Source of the DNA: Bradyrhizobium cytisi
Lineage (GTDB): Bacteria; Pseudomonadota; Alphaproteobacteria; Rhizobiales; Xanthobacteraceae
Reading direction: 5' to 3'
Length of the DNA: 64,000 nt
Assembly: GCF_008123515.1 (NCBI RefSeq)
Contig: NZ_VSSR01000056.1
Coordinates: 23,757-87,756, forward strand
Notes under the pieces: model-generated
Told to the model about the DNA's origin: nothing
Database searches by the model: none
Seen by the model: only the letters and a program-made list of their open reading frames with translations
Program-made: the position numbers and the translations under genes
Part shown: positions 16,711 to 24,786 of the stretch, piece after piece
Layout of the letters: each line of letters opens with the position of its first letter
Numbering within the stretch: the first letter of the stretch is position 1

Positions 16711-17904
16711 CTATTCGGTTGCCGCGTAGATCAGGCTCGCGACCGGCAGCGCAAGGCCAATGGCCGAGGCCAGCGTCCAGCCGCCTTGCGCGAACGCCCA
16801 GGTGCCGAGCGCAGACCCGGCCGCACCGGCCGCGAAGAACGTCGCCATATAGAGCCCGTTGAGACGGCTGCGGTTCTCGTGCCCAAGCACGAAGATGGCC
16901 CGGAAGCCCACTATGACATTGCCCTGCACGCCGAAATCGATCGCAATCGCGGCAACGACGAGGCAGGCGAGATTGAGGACGGACCCGGCCGCGCCGACAT
17001 GCGTCACCAGGAAGCCCAGGGCGACAAACAGCATCGCGGCGATCGTGGCGATGCGGCTATGGCCGCGATCGGCCAGCCGTCCTGCGATCGGCGCCGCGAA
17101 CACGCCGGACACGCCGGCGAGCGCGAACAGGGCGATGCCGCTCTGCGTGAAGCCGAACTGGCTCGCGAGCTGGAGCGGCACCACCGTCCAGAACAGGGTG
17201 AAGGCGCCGAACAGGCCGGCCTGATAGAGCGCACGGCGCCGCAAGAGCGGCGTCGCGCGCACCAGATGCGGCATCGACAGCAGCAGCGCGCCGTAATGCA
17301 TCCGGGCCACCGGCCTGCGTTTCGGCAGCGTGAGACGCAGCACGACCGCGAGCACGATCATCAACGCTGCCGAGCCGAAGAACACCGCATGCCACGACAG
17401 CGCCGCCGTGACGAAGCTCGACACCGGCCGCGCCAGCATGATTCCGAGCATCAATCCGGTCGAGACGTTGCCGACGACGCGGCCGCGAATGGCCTCCGGC
17501 GCGAGATGGGCGGCATAGGGAATGATGACCTGCACCGCCACCGAGCCGAGGCCGATGAACAGCGCGGCAATCAGGAACGGCAGCGCATGGGTCGCAAACG
17601 CGGCCGCGAGCAGCGCCGCCGCACCGAGCGTGATGACGGTGCAGATCAGCATGCGGTTCTCGACAAGATCGCCGAGCGGCACGATGAAGAGCAAGCCGGT
17701 GCCGTAACCGATCTGCGTCATGGTCACGATCAGGCCGGCGGCGGCATGCGACAGGCCGAGCGCGGCGCTGATCGGGGCGATCAGCGGCTGGGCGTAGTAG
17801 ATGTTGGCGGCGACCATGCCACAGGCCGCGGCAAGCACGAAGGTCAGTCGTTGCGACACGGCATCCGGCTCGGGTGCGGCGTCGATCGTGGCATTCATCG
17901 TCAT
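16711..17904 (-). CDS. MFS transporter, DHA1-like efflux type
   Basis: A major facilitator of 397 aa with twelve predicted membrane helices in two six-helix halves. The first helix carries the segment AANIYYAQPLIAPI, seen in a group of small-molecule exporters, and an N-terminal loop 2-3 motif (GDLVENR) replaces the classic GxLaDrxGrr. GGAGAG stands 6 bases before the ATG. It lies directly downstream of a TetR gene on the same strand, and a 20-bp operator sits in its leader. It is therefore probably a repressor-controlled efflux pump. The substrate is unknown. Confidence 0.85.
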   Translation of the reverse strand: MTMNATIDAAPEPDAVSQRLTFVLAAACGMVAANIYYAQPLIAPISAALGLSHAAAGLIVTMTQIGYGTGLLFIVPLGDLVENRMLICTVITLGAAALLAAAFATHALPFLIAALFIGLGSVAVQVIIPYAAHLAPEAIRGRVVGNVSTGLMLGIMLARPVSSFVTAALSWHAVFFGSAALMIVLAVVLRLTLPKRRPVARMHYGALLLSMPHLVRATPLLRRRALYQAGLFGAFTLFWTVVPLQLASQFGFTQSGIALFALAGVSGVFAAPIAGRLADRGHSRIATIAAMLFVALGFLVTHVGAAGSVLNLACLVVAAIAIDFGVQGNVIVGFRAIFVLGHENRSRLNGLYMATFFAAGAAGSALGTWAFAQGGWTLASAIGLALPVASLIYAATE

Positions 17905-17938
17905 TCCAAACTCTCCGGCACGTCAAAGTCTCCAGATA

Positions 17939-17958
17939 TAGGAAACGATCATTTCCTA
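17939..17958 (-). promoter_or_regulatory. TetR operator O1 before the MFS gene
   Basis: TAGGAAACGATCATTTCCTA, a 20-bp palindrome with 18 symmetric positions, lies between the TetR gene and the MFS gene, 34 bases before the MFS start. It matches the second site at 18603-18622 in 18 of 20 positions after reversal. Confidence 0.8.
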
Positions 17959-17971
17959 ATTTGACTAATGT

Positions 17972-18592
17972 TCAGGCAAGCAGCTTCATCGCGACGCCGG
18001 CCAGGCGCTCGCAGTCGAGCGGCAGGCGCACCTTGCCGACGACGCGCAGGCCCTGCGTCATGCAGATCATCAGCCGCGCGGTGTCGTCCGCTTCGACATG
18101 GTCCGGAATCGAGCCGTCCGCCTGCCCTTCGCGAATGAGGCCGGCGATGAAGTTCTCGTTGGTCTTGAGCTGCGCCGTGACGCGCGCCCGCATCACCGGA
18201 TCGACCGCCGACAGCTCGACCGCACTGCCGACCACGATGCAGCCGCGGCGCCCCTCGCTGCCCTGGGAGTGCTCGACATAGGACAGCAGCACGTTGCGCA
18301 ATTTTTCGCGGCCGTTCGCACCCCGCGCCGCCGCGGCGCGGGTCTGCTCCCCGCGCACCGTGGCGTAACGTTCGAAGGCGGCGAGGAACACGGCATGCTT
18401 GTCGCGAAACGCCTTGTAGACGCTGCCCGTGGCAAGCCGCATCGCGGCGGTCAGCTCTCCGATCGAGGTGGCATGATAGCCGCGCTCGCAAAACACCCGG
18501 ATCGCGCCGTCGAGGGCCGTCTCCATGTCAAACTCCCGGGGACGGCCCGGCGGCTGGGGAGAAGATTGAGACTGACGTGCGGATTTTTGCAT
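17972..18592 (-). CDS. TetR/AcrR-family repressor
   Basis: A 206-aa regulator with the N-terminal three-helix DNA-binding domain at about 24-70 (ALDGAIRVFCERGYHATSIGELTAAM, then GSVYKAFRDK) and an all-helical ligand domain after it. The proteins of this branch control transporters or detoxifying enzymes. It is followed on the same strand by the MFS exporter with a 67-base gap. Palindromic operators are found just upstream of both its own start (11 bases away) and the MFS start, so autoregulation together with pump repression is strongly suggested. The inducer is unknown. Confidence 0.92.
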   Translation of the reverse strand: MQKSARQSQSSPQPPGRPREFDMETALDGAIRVFCERGYHATSIGELTAAMRLATGSVYKAFRDKHAVFLAAFERYATVRGEQTRAAAARGANGREKLRNVLLSYVEHSQGSEGRRGCIVVGSAVELSAVDPVMRARVTAQLKTNENFIAGLIREGQADGSIPDHVEADDTARLMICMTQGLRVVGKVRLPLDCERLAGVAMKLLA

Positions 18593-18602
18593 TGCGGGAT
18601 AA

Positions 18603-18622
18603 TAGGGAATAATCGTTTCCTA
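18603..18622 (-). promoter_or_regulatory. TetR operator O2 before the repressor gene
   Basis: TAGGGAATAATCGTTTCCTA lies 11 bases before the TetR start. Its reverse complement differs from O1 at two positions. The pair is good evidence for a shared binding site. Confidence 0.8.
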
Positions 18623-18691
18623 ATCAAGACACCTGGTTGTGATTGGGAGGATGGGGACGGGCAGGCTTGCGATGCTGACGCGGCCAGTCCC

Positions 18692-18820
18692 GTCATCCTG
18701 AGGCGCGCGTTCGGCGGCGCATGCGCCGCTGAACAAGCCTCGAAGGATGAACGGCCGAGATGACGCAGCCGGGCCGTCGCCCTTCGAGGGCCGCTGAAAA
18801 AGCGGCCACCTCAGGGTGAC
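18692..18820. repeat. Long palindromic repeat, family C
   Basis: GTCATCCTGAGG (18692-18703) pairs with CCTCAGGGTGAC (18809-18820) with one mismatch, with nested inner pairings such as CCTCGAAGG with CCTTCGAGG. This is an intergenic dispersed-repeat style element and is non-coding. Confidence 0.65.
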
Positions 18821-18853
18821 GGTGAGAGATTTGAGCTCGCCGCTCTCTCCATT

Positions 18854-18933
18854 CGTCATTGCGAGCGCAGCGAAGCAATCCAGAGTCTTTCCGCGGTGAC
18901 CGTCTGGATTGCTTCGCTGCGCTCGCAATGACG
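18854..18933. repeat. CGTCATTGCGAG palindrome, copy A1
   Basis: The arms are 31 bp and perfectly complementary (18854-18884 with 18903-18933), separated by 18 bases. It is the cleanest copy of the family seen ten times in this window. It begins CGTCATTGCGAGCGCAGCG and carries GAAGCAATCCAG before the loop. Confidence 0.9.
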
Positions 18934-19021
18934 GAGCAAGGTGCGGCATCGCGGTTTCCAACTCGCATCTCAATCGCAGACACACGCTCGCATCCTCGCG
19001 GCATATTCCGCCCGAGCTATG

Positions 19022-19127
19022 CTCTCTCCGTTACACCCTCATGAAAGAGGGCGCAGGGAAGGCCGGGTGCTGACCTCGCACCCACGGTCCGCTGTGCGCA
19101 AGTAGCGCAAGGAAAAATGCACAGCGG
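19022..19127. repeat. Multi-hairpin repeat, family D
   Basis: Three successive hairpins: CCCTC/GAGGG near 19036-19051, GGGTGC/GCACCC (19065-19083), and CCGCTGTGC/GCACAGCGG (19089-19127). The layout is typical of dispersed rhizobial repeat elements. No coding potential is seen. Confidence 0.55.
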
Positions 19128-19151
19128 CAATGACCACGACGCCTTCAGTTC

Positions 19152-19264
19152 GTAGGGGGTTGGCGTCAGCGTAACCCACCTCTTTGGTTTCCGCATCGAG
19201 AGAAGTGGTGGGTTACGCCGCGCGGACTGCGCTTCGCGCAACCGCGAGGCTAAACCCACCCTAC
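19152..19264. repeat. Palindromic repeat, family E (GTAGGG...CCCTAC)
   Basis: The outer ends are GTAGGGGG and CACCCTAC. Inside, GCGTAACCCACC (19169-19180) pairs perfectly with GGTGGGTTACGC (19207-19218). It abuts the stop of the GMC oxidoreductase gene and may act as its 3' hairpin. Confidence 0.65.
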
Positions 19265-19269
19265 GCAGC

Positions 19270-20916
19270 TTACGCCACCGCTGCATCCGGCACGCGGGCG
19301 GCTTCCATCGGCTGCTTGCCGCGGATCAGGTCCGAGGCACGATCCGCGATCATCATCGTGGACGCATTCAGGTTCGCCGAGATCATGCGCGGCATCACCG
19401 AGGCGTCGATCACGCGCAAGCCTTCGAGGCCGTGGACGCGAAGCTGGTCGTCGACCACCGCCCAGGTCGAATCCGCCGGGCCCATGCGGCAGGTGCAGCC
19501 GGGGTGGAAGGTGGTGGTGCCGCGTTCGGTGGCGGCGGCCAGGAACTCGTCGTCGGTATTGATGTTCGGGCCCGGGAAATCCTCGTAGGCGTAATAGGGC
19601 GACAGCGGCGCGGATTTCAGCAGGCGCCGCGCGAGCTTCATGCCGCCGACGATGACACGGCGGTCCAGCTCGGCGTCGAGATAGTTGGTCTGGATGATCG
19701 GCGGCGCAAACGGATCGCTCGAGCGGATGCGGACATAGCCGCGGCTTTCCGGGCGCTGCTGCCAGGAGGCGACCGTCATGCCGGGCTCGTCCTCGAGCTG
19801 GCCCTGCACGCCTTCCTTGTAGCTCGCCGGCGTAAAGGTGAGCTGCAAGTCGGAACTATCAGCGCTCTCGCCGGAATGCCAGAAGCAATAGACCATGGTC
19901 GGCGACAGCGAGAGCAGGCCGCGGCGCGCGGTCGCCCATTTCAGCGCCTCGACCCACAGCGAGAAGCCGCGGCGAAGCTCGTTGATGGTCTTGATGTCTT
20001 TTACGCGCGCCACCGTGCGCGGGGCATAGTGATCTTGCAGCCCTTCACCGACCGGCAGTGCGTGACGCACCTCGACGCCATGGGCCCGCAACAGGTCCGG
20101 CGAGCCGACGCCGGAAAGCTGCAGCAGCTGCGGCGAATTGTAAGTGCCGCCGGAGAGGATCACTTCCTTGTTGGCGCGCACCTCGACCGGCGTGCCGCCG
20201 TGGCCGCCCTTCATGTAGCGCACGCCGACGGCACGCTTGCCTTCAAAGATGATCTCGGTGGCGTGCGCATGCGTGTGCACATGCACGTTCGGCCGCTTCA
20301 TCGCGGGCTTGAGGAACGCGGTCGAGCCGGAGACGCGCAGGCCCTTGTCGATGGTGCGCTGGCAGTAGGAGACGCCTTCCTGCTTCGCGCCGTTGTAATC
20401 GGGGTTGCGGGGGATGCCGAGCGAGACCGCTCCTTCCATGAAGGCTTCGCAGAGCGGATCGCGCCACTCCATCGTGGTGACGGTGAGCTTGCCGTCGCGC
20501 CCGCGATAGATGTCCTCGCCCTCGCCGACCCGCTTCTCGAGCCGCCGGAAATAGGGCAGCACGTCGGCATAGCCCCAGCCGCGATTGCCCATCTGCGCCC
20601 AGGTGTCGAAATCCATGCGCTGGCCGCGATTGTAGATATGGCCGTTGATCGAGGACGAGCCGCCGAGCGTCTTGCCGCGCGGCGCGTAGATGCTGCGCCC
20701 GCCGGTGTAGGGCCCGACCTCCTGCTGGTAGGCCCAGTTGATGCTCTTCATGTGGAAGGTCTTGATGAAACCCGCCGGCAGATGGATGTACGGATGCCAG
20801 TCGCTGGGGCCCGCCTCCAGCACGCAGACGCTGGTGGCGGGATCTTCGCTGAGCCGGCTGGTGAGGACGCAGCCGGCGGAGCCCGCGCCGATAATCACGT
20901 AATCAAATCTATCCAT
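19270..20916 (-). CDS. GMC-family FAD oxidoreductase (choline dehydrogenase-like)
   Basis: FAD-dependent alcohol oxidase or dehydrogenase of the glucose-methanol-choline family, 548 aa. The FAD motif GAGSAG is at 10-15, and GMC signature 1 is in the APRGKTLGGSSSINGHIYNRG region. The catalytic pair is probably His471 (HPGCTCRMG) and Asn517 (NLNAST). GAGG 4 bases before the ATG at 20916 decides the start over the upstream ATG in the GNAT gene. A GNAT acetyltransferase gene lies 14 bases upstream and is co-transcribed. The substrate (an aliphatic, aromatic or choline-like alcohol) cannot be told from sequence. Confidence 0.92.
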   Translation of the reverse strand: MDRFDYVIIGAGSAGCVLTSRLSEDPATSVCVLEAGPSDWHPYIHLPAGFIKTFHMKSINWAYQQEVGPYTGGRSIYAPRGKTLGGSSSINGHIYNRGQRMDFDTWAQMGNRGWGYADVLPYFRRLEKRVGEGEDIYRGRDGKLTVTTMEWRDPLCEAFMEGAVSLGIPRNPDYNGAKQEGVSYCQRTIDKGLRVSGSTAFLKPAMKRPNVHVHTHAHATEIIFEGKRAVGVRYMKGGHGGTPVEVRANKEVILSGGTYNSPQLLQLSGVGSPDLLRAHGVEVRHALPVGEGLQDHYAPRTVARVKDIKTINELRRGFSLWVEALKWATARRGLLSLSPTMVYCFWHSGESADSSDLQLTFTPASYKEGVQGQLEDEPGMTVASWQQRPESRGYVRIRSSDPFAPPIIQTNYLDAELDRRVIVGGMKLARRLLKSAPLSPYYAYEDFPGPNINTDDEFLAAATERGTTTFHPGCTCRMGPADSTWAVVDDQLRVHGLEGLRVIDASVMPRMISANLNASTMMIADRASDLIRGKQPMEAARVPDAAVA

Positions 20917-20930
20917 AGTGCCTCGGCCGC

Positions 20931-21524
20931 TCAGCGCGGCTTGTCGTTGAGTTGATAATTCAAATGCGTGCGCACCGTCGGCCATTCGGCCGCGGTAATG
21001 CTATACACGACGGTGTCGCGCAGCGTGCCGTTTGGCGCGACCTGGTGGCTGCGCAGAATGCCGTCCTGCTTGGCGCCGAGGCGCTCGATGGCGCGGCGGC
21101 TCTGGTGGTTGAAGAAATGCGTGCGGAATTCGACCGCGATGCAGTTCAGGGTCTCGAAGGCATGAGTCAGCAGCAGCAGCTTGCACTGCGTGTTGAGCGG
21201 GCCGCGCTGCGCGCTCTTGCCATACCAGGTCGAGCCGATCTCGACGCGGCGGTTGGTAGCATCGATGTTCATATAGGTGGTCTGGCCGACAATCTTGCCG
21301 GCGGCGTCGAACACGGTGAACGGCAGCATCGAGCCCGCGGCCTGGAGGCCGAGGCGGCGGTCGATCTCCTTGGCCACGTTCTCTGGCGTCGGGATCGCGG
21401 TGTACCAGATCGTGTGGAGCTCGCCGTCCTTCACGGCCTCCACCAGCCCCTCGCGATGCTCCTTCGACAGCGGCTCGAGACGGGCGTGCTGTCCACGCAG
21501 GGTGATGGGATCAGGCCAGGGCAT
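20931..21524 (-). CDS. GNAT N-acetyltransferase (RimJ/RimL-like)
   Basis: A 197-aa acyl-CoA-dependent N-acetyltransferase. The N-terminal strand block ITLRGQHARLEPL, the WYTAIPTPENVAKEI segment and the late ERLGAKQDGILRSHQ motif fit the RimJ/RimL branch, which acetylates protein N-termini or small amines. The acetyl-CoA P-loop is poorly conserved (GKSAQRG instead of Q/RxxGxG/A), common in this subgroup. AAGGAG lies 9 bases before the ATG. It is likely the first gene of a two-gene operon with the GMC oxidoreductase. Confidence 0.8.
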   Translation of the reverse strand: MPWPDPITLRGQHARLEPLSKEHREGLVEAVKDGELHTIWYTAIPTPENVAKEIDRRLGLQAAGSMLPFTVFDAAGKIVGQTTYMNIDATNRRVEIGSTWYGKSAQRGPLNTQCKLLLLTHAFETLNCIAVEFRTHFFNHQSRRAIERLGAKQDGILRSHQVAPNGTLRDTVVYSITAAEWPTVRTHLNYQLNDKPR

Positions 21525-21540
21525 TGAGGTTGTCTCCTTA

Positions 21541-21625
21541 CGTCATTGCGAGCGAAGCGAAGCAATCCAGAATGTTACGGCGGAGGCAGCTGGATTGCTT
21601 CGTCGCTTCGCTCCTCGCAATGACG
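21541..21625. repeat. CGTCATTGCGAG palindrome, copy A2
   Basis: An imperfect palindrome of 85 bases between the GNAT and SMP-30 genes. Its outer arms are CGTCATTGCGAG and CTCGCAATGACG. The right arm has a small insertion (TCGCTTCGCTCC). Confidence 0.9.
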
Positions 21626-21632
21626 GCTTGGC

Positions 21633-22559
21633 TCACTTATTCAAAAAATTCAACGGCAAACCGCCGCGCGGCCAATCCATGGCGACCAGCTCGCCTTTCC
21701 CCGATAGCGTGATGTAGGCGGTCTTGAGCCCGGGGCCGCCGAAGGCGATGTTGGTGGTGACGCGGTCGCCGGTCGGGACCTGCTCGACCAGGGTGCCATC
21801 CGGCGCGATCACCGAGATGCAGCCGGAGACAAGCGTAGCGACGCAGACATTGCCGTTGGCCTCCACCGCGAGCGAGTCGAACATCTGGTAGCCGCCGAGG
21901 CCGCAAATCGGGTTGCCCCGTTCGCCACGATAGATCACCTCGCGCGGCTTCAGCGTGCCGGGCGCGGAGAGCTCATAGGCCCAGAGCCGGCCCGTAGGCG
22001 TCTCCGCGATGTAGACAGTGTTTTCGTCCGGCGAGAGACCAATGCCATTGGCCGGCAGCACGCCGTGCACGACCTCGACGATCTCCCTCATGCCGGGCTT
22101 GAGATAGTACATGCCGCCGACATCCATCTCGCGGGCGCGACGCTTGCCGAGGTCGGAGAACCACAGGCCGCCATGCTTGTCGAACACGAGATCGTTCGGC
22201 CCGCGCAGATCGTGCTCGCCGCATTTGGTCACGACGGTCTCGACCTTGCCGGATTGCAGATCGACGCGCTGGATCGAGCCGCCGAGATAATCGTCCGGCT
22301 GCGGTCCCGGCATGATCATGTTGCGGGTCGGGATCCAGGAGAAGCCGCCATTGTTGCAGATGTAGATCTTGCCGTCGGGGCCGAGGGCCGCACCGTTCGG
22401 ACCGCCCGGCACCTTGGCCACGATCTCCTTACGGCCGTCGGGATAAACGCGGGTCAGGCGCTGGCCGCGGATTTCCACCAGCACCACCGAACCATCAGGC
22501 ATCACGACCGGCCCTTCTGGAAATTCGAGGTCGGTGGCGAGAACACGGACGTTGGACAT
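21633..22559 (-). CDS. SMP-30/gluconolactonase-like lactone hydrolase
   Basis: A six-bladed beta-propeller metal-dependent hydrolase of 308 aa, probably opening a sugar-acid lactone. The N-terminal metal ligand Glu15 is in LEFPEGPVV. The other ligands are expected in PGGPNGAAL, in PANGIGLSPDENTVY, and in the MFDSLAV region. GGGAGGG precedes the ATG. It is probably transcribed alone: a repeat follows the gene, and a perfect hairpin sits about 55 bases upstream of the start. The natural substrate is unknown. Confidence 0.88.
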   Translation of the reverse strand: MSNVRVLATDLEFPEGPVVMPDGSVVLVEIRGQRLTRVYPDGRKEIVAKVPGGPNGAALGPDGKIYICNNGGFSWIPTRNMIMPGPQPDDYLGGSIQRVDLQSGKVETVVTKCGEHDLRGPNDLVFDKHGGLWFSDLGKRRAREMDVGGMYYLKPGMREIVEVVHGVLPANGIGLSPDENTVYIAETPTGRLWAYELSAPGTLKPREVIYRGERGNPICGLGGYQMFDSLAVEANGNVCVATLVSGCISVIAPDGTLVEQVPTGDRVTTNIAFGGPGLKTAYITLSGKGELVAMDWPRGGLPLNFLNK

Positions 22560-22614
22560 TGGGGGACCCTCCCGGCTGCTTGTTATGGCTTGCTCGGGAT
22601 GTCCGGCACGGGCC

Positions 22615-22637
22615 CCGCTGGCAAGTTTTGCCAGCGG
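22615..22637. promoter_or_regulatory. Perfect 10-bp inverted repeat before the SMP-30 gene
   Basis: CCGCTGGCAA and TTGCCAGCGG are perfectly paired around GTT, 56 bases before the SMP-30 start and 60 bases after the AraC gene stop. There is no T-run, so an operator for a sugar-type regulator fits better than a terminator. Confidence 0.55.
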
Positions 22638-22696
22638 TTATGACAAAGTAGGTCCCCCTTGCCAAGCAAGCGGGATGGTATGCCAGCGTTGCAGCG

Positions 22697-23530
22697 CTAC
22701 TCTCTTACGGGCACCCAAATCTCGAAGCCGCCGTTGCCGGTCACGGGATCGAACTTCTCATCGTACCGCTCGAAGTTCGGCGCGTCCGCGGCCTTCAGGC
22801 CCGAGGCCGGCAGCCACTGATTCCAGATCGTGTTGACCGTGCGGCGGATCGAGGCGACGTGGTCGGTGTGGGTGAACACCGCATAGCGCTGCTCGGGGAT
22901 GCGGATGCGGCCGAGCCCGCGCGGCAGATCGGAGAAGTCAGCAACCTCGACGCCGGCGATGTAATCGAAATTGCCGGCATCGTCGCCGTTGCAGCACACG
23001 CCGTAGGCGACGCTCCCGACGCGCGCGGGAATGCCGGCGACCTCCTGATGGAAACGCTGCCACAGGCCAGGAATGATGGCGCCGTTGTCGCAGGTGATGC
23101 GCTCGGCGAGGCCGGCGACGAGGAAGGCCTTTGCAGTTTCGAAACGCGGGGCTTTGAGATCGTCGAGCATAGTGGACTCCATGAGGATCGGCTCCTGAAG
23201 TGTGAGATGGTTGACGCATGTCGCGGCCCGCACCGCTTCGGGCGTGGTGCCGAACTGGTCGCGGAACGCGCGGGTGAATGCTTCGTGCGAGCCGTAATCC
23301 GCCTCCAGCGCCAGCGACAGAATATTCGGCGCGCCCTTGGCAAGGTTGCGCGCCGCCTCACTCAGCCGCCGTGCGCGCACGTAGCGCATCACCGGCAGGC
23401 CGACTGCTGCGGCAAACGCACGCACCATGTGGAACCGCGACACGCCCCCGATCGCAGCAATCTCGTCGAGCGTCATCGGCTCGGCCAGATGGCTCTCGAT
23501 GTACCAGAGCGCGCGCTGGGCTGGGTTCAT
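22697..23530 (-). CDS. AraC-family regulator with GyrI-like ligand domain (Rob-like)
   Basis: A 277-aa protein with the AraC double helix-turn-helix at the N-terminus (about 8-107: MTLDEIAAIGGVSRFHMVRAF, then DYGSHEAFTRAFRDQFG) followed by a GyrI/effector-binding domain (about 118-276, ending EIWVPVRE). This domain order is that of Rob/SoxS-linked and BmrR-type drug-sensing proteins, so it may respond to small hydrophobic molecules. The ATG at 23530 is preferred; the upstream extension lies in a repeat. Its target genes are not evident locally. Confidence 0.87.
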   Translation of the reverse strand: MNPAQRALWYIESHLAEPMTLDEIAAIGGVSRFHMVRAFAAAVGLPVMRYVRARRLSEAARNLAKGAPNILSLALEADYGSHEAFTRAFRDQFGTTPEAVRAATCVNHLTLQEPILMESTMLDDLKAPRFETAKAFLVAGLAERITCDNGAIIPGLWQRFHQEVAGIPARVGSVAYGVCCNGDDAGNFDYIAGVEVADFSDLPRGLGRIRIPEQRYAVFTHTDHVASIRRTVNTIWNQWLPASGLKAADAPNFERYDEKFDPVTGNGGFEIWVPVRE

Positions 23531-23605
23531 GGTTACGACTCTCGTTCGAAGCGTGGCGATGATGCGCGTGCTTTCTGCGCTCCGCTTGATCAGGATTGCT
23601 CGCGT

Positions 23606-23743
23606 GCTCCGGATGCAGTGCAACGCGCCGCGCTTCGCGGCGTGGTGCGCTGCTAAGCCGGGGCCCATATTGCCGCGATCTCGTGGTCCCTGGGTCCCGG
23701 CTCTGCGTCGCGTCATTTCATGCCACGCCGCGTCCGGGACATG
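23606..23743. repeat. Dispersed repeat, family B, copy 1
   Basis: A GC-rich element running from CTCCGGATGCAG to GCGTCCGGGACATGAC, with a central GCCGGGGCCCA...CTGGGTCCCGGC pairing. It resembles the element at 56542-56673 along most of its length. Confidence 0.6.
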
Positions 23744-23750
23744 ACACCAC

Positions 23751-24098
23751 CTACTTCGCATCCTTCGGCGGCGGCGCGTCCTGCTTCTTCTTCAGATCGT
23801 CCGCCTGCTTCACTTGGGCCGCCTGGAGATCGCCGATGGTCTTCTGGAGGCCTATGAGCGTCACCTTTAGCGCGTCGATCTGACGGTTGGCGGCATCGAC
23901 TTTTTGCTGGTGATCGAGATTGAGCCTGGTGATGGTCTTCTGGAGAAAATCGACATTGCTCTGGAGACAGCTCGTGCGCCGCTCCATGGTCTTCTCGACC
24001 GTGCAGATCTCGATGCCAGGGACGTCCTGCGCGTGCGCCGGCGCATGCGCGACGAGCGCTAACATGGCGAAACAAACGGCGGCGAGCGTGCGCGGCAT
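23751..24098 (-). CDS. Exported coiled-coil hypothetical protein (115 aa)
   Basis: A signal peptide ends near AHAPAHA-QDV (about residue 23). After a short segment with two Cys (ICTVEKTMERRTSCLQS) come about 60 residues of continuous heptad-like helix (LNLDHQQKVDAANRQIDALK onwards), ending in a Lys/Pro tail. Two Cys at 32 and 44 could form a disulfide. It is likely periplasmic and possibly oligomeric. Function unknown; it stands alone. Confidence 0.65.
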   Translation of the reverse strand: MPRTLAAVCFAMLALVAHAPAHAQDVPGIEICTVEKTMERRTSCLQSNVDFLQKTITRLNLDHQQKVDAANRQIDALKVTLIGLQKTIGDLQAAQVKQADDLKKKQDAPPPKDAK

Positions 24099-24280
24099 TC
24101 CGGTTCCTCATCAAATTAATCACGGCAATGTGCGCCGATTGAGCGCGCCTCCCCGAAGCTACCACACTCGTACCGCATTCTCGCGTTGAGCTTGGTTGTT
24201 CCCTCGGACGGGGAGCAGTGAACCGCGCGCGGAAGAAGTGGGCGCTCTTTCCGCGGCTTTGATTAGGGGAGATTTTTGGA

Positions 24281-24505
24281 ATGGCAACGCGCGATAGACG
24301 TCTGGCGGAATTCGACGGTGCCGGCGAGCCGCCAGCTGGCCTGCCGGTCGAAGTGCTGTGCGAGGATCACAGCGGAACGTATCAACTGCCGTTCGCCTGC
24401 CGCTATGTCGAGGGCCGCTGGCAGAACGACGCGGCCGGCGTCCCGGTGGAAGCCACCGTCATCGGCTGGCGCGTGCCGCGCTTAAAGCATTCCGGCGTGG
24501 CCTGA
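24281..24505 (+). CDS. Conserved small hypothetical protein (74 aa)
   Basis: A short acidic-to-neutral protein with several aromatic and Gly residues (LCEDHSGTYQLPFACRYVEG). The spacing of Cys27 and Cys40 and of strand-like stretches suggests a small beta-rich fold. AGGGGAG is about 11 bases before the ATG, with AT-rich sequence between. I do not recognise a family. The sequence reads like real coding sequence, with no competing overlapping gene. Confidence 0.55.
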   Translation: MATRDRRLAEFDGAGEPPAGLPVEVLCEDHSGTYQLPFACRYVEGRWQNDAAGVPVEATVIGWRVPRLKHSGVA

Positions 24506-24786
24506 CAGCACTCGTCTGTCTCAAAATGCAACAGGGCCGCGCTCAGCCTTAACGAACGGAACGCGGCCCGAACGAATCACGTCCGAATCAGCCGTTTGGC
24601 GCTGTACGCGGCTGTTCACGGCTAGATGTCGACAAGGCCCCGCTATGGCGCACAATATCTGCGCGACGTGACCGCTGCCCCTCGCCAATTGCCGGCGCCA
24701 AAAGTTAATATTGACAAGGACATAGGGGGCGGCTGGGGCGCAGTCCGTCGCCGCCCCGGAAACAGGCAGAGCGGTGCAGCGTCTGC
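24506..24786. other. Intergenic stretch, one GC-rich hairpin
   Basis: No gene is seen. GGGCCGCG (24534-24541) pairs with CGCGGCCC (24562-24569) around 20 bases, after the small gene at 24281. It may be a weak 3' structure; there is no T-run. The rest shows no repeat or ORF worth naming. Confidence 0.4.
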
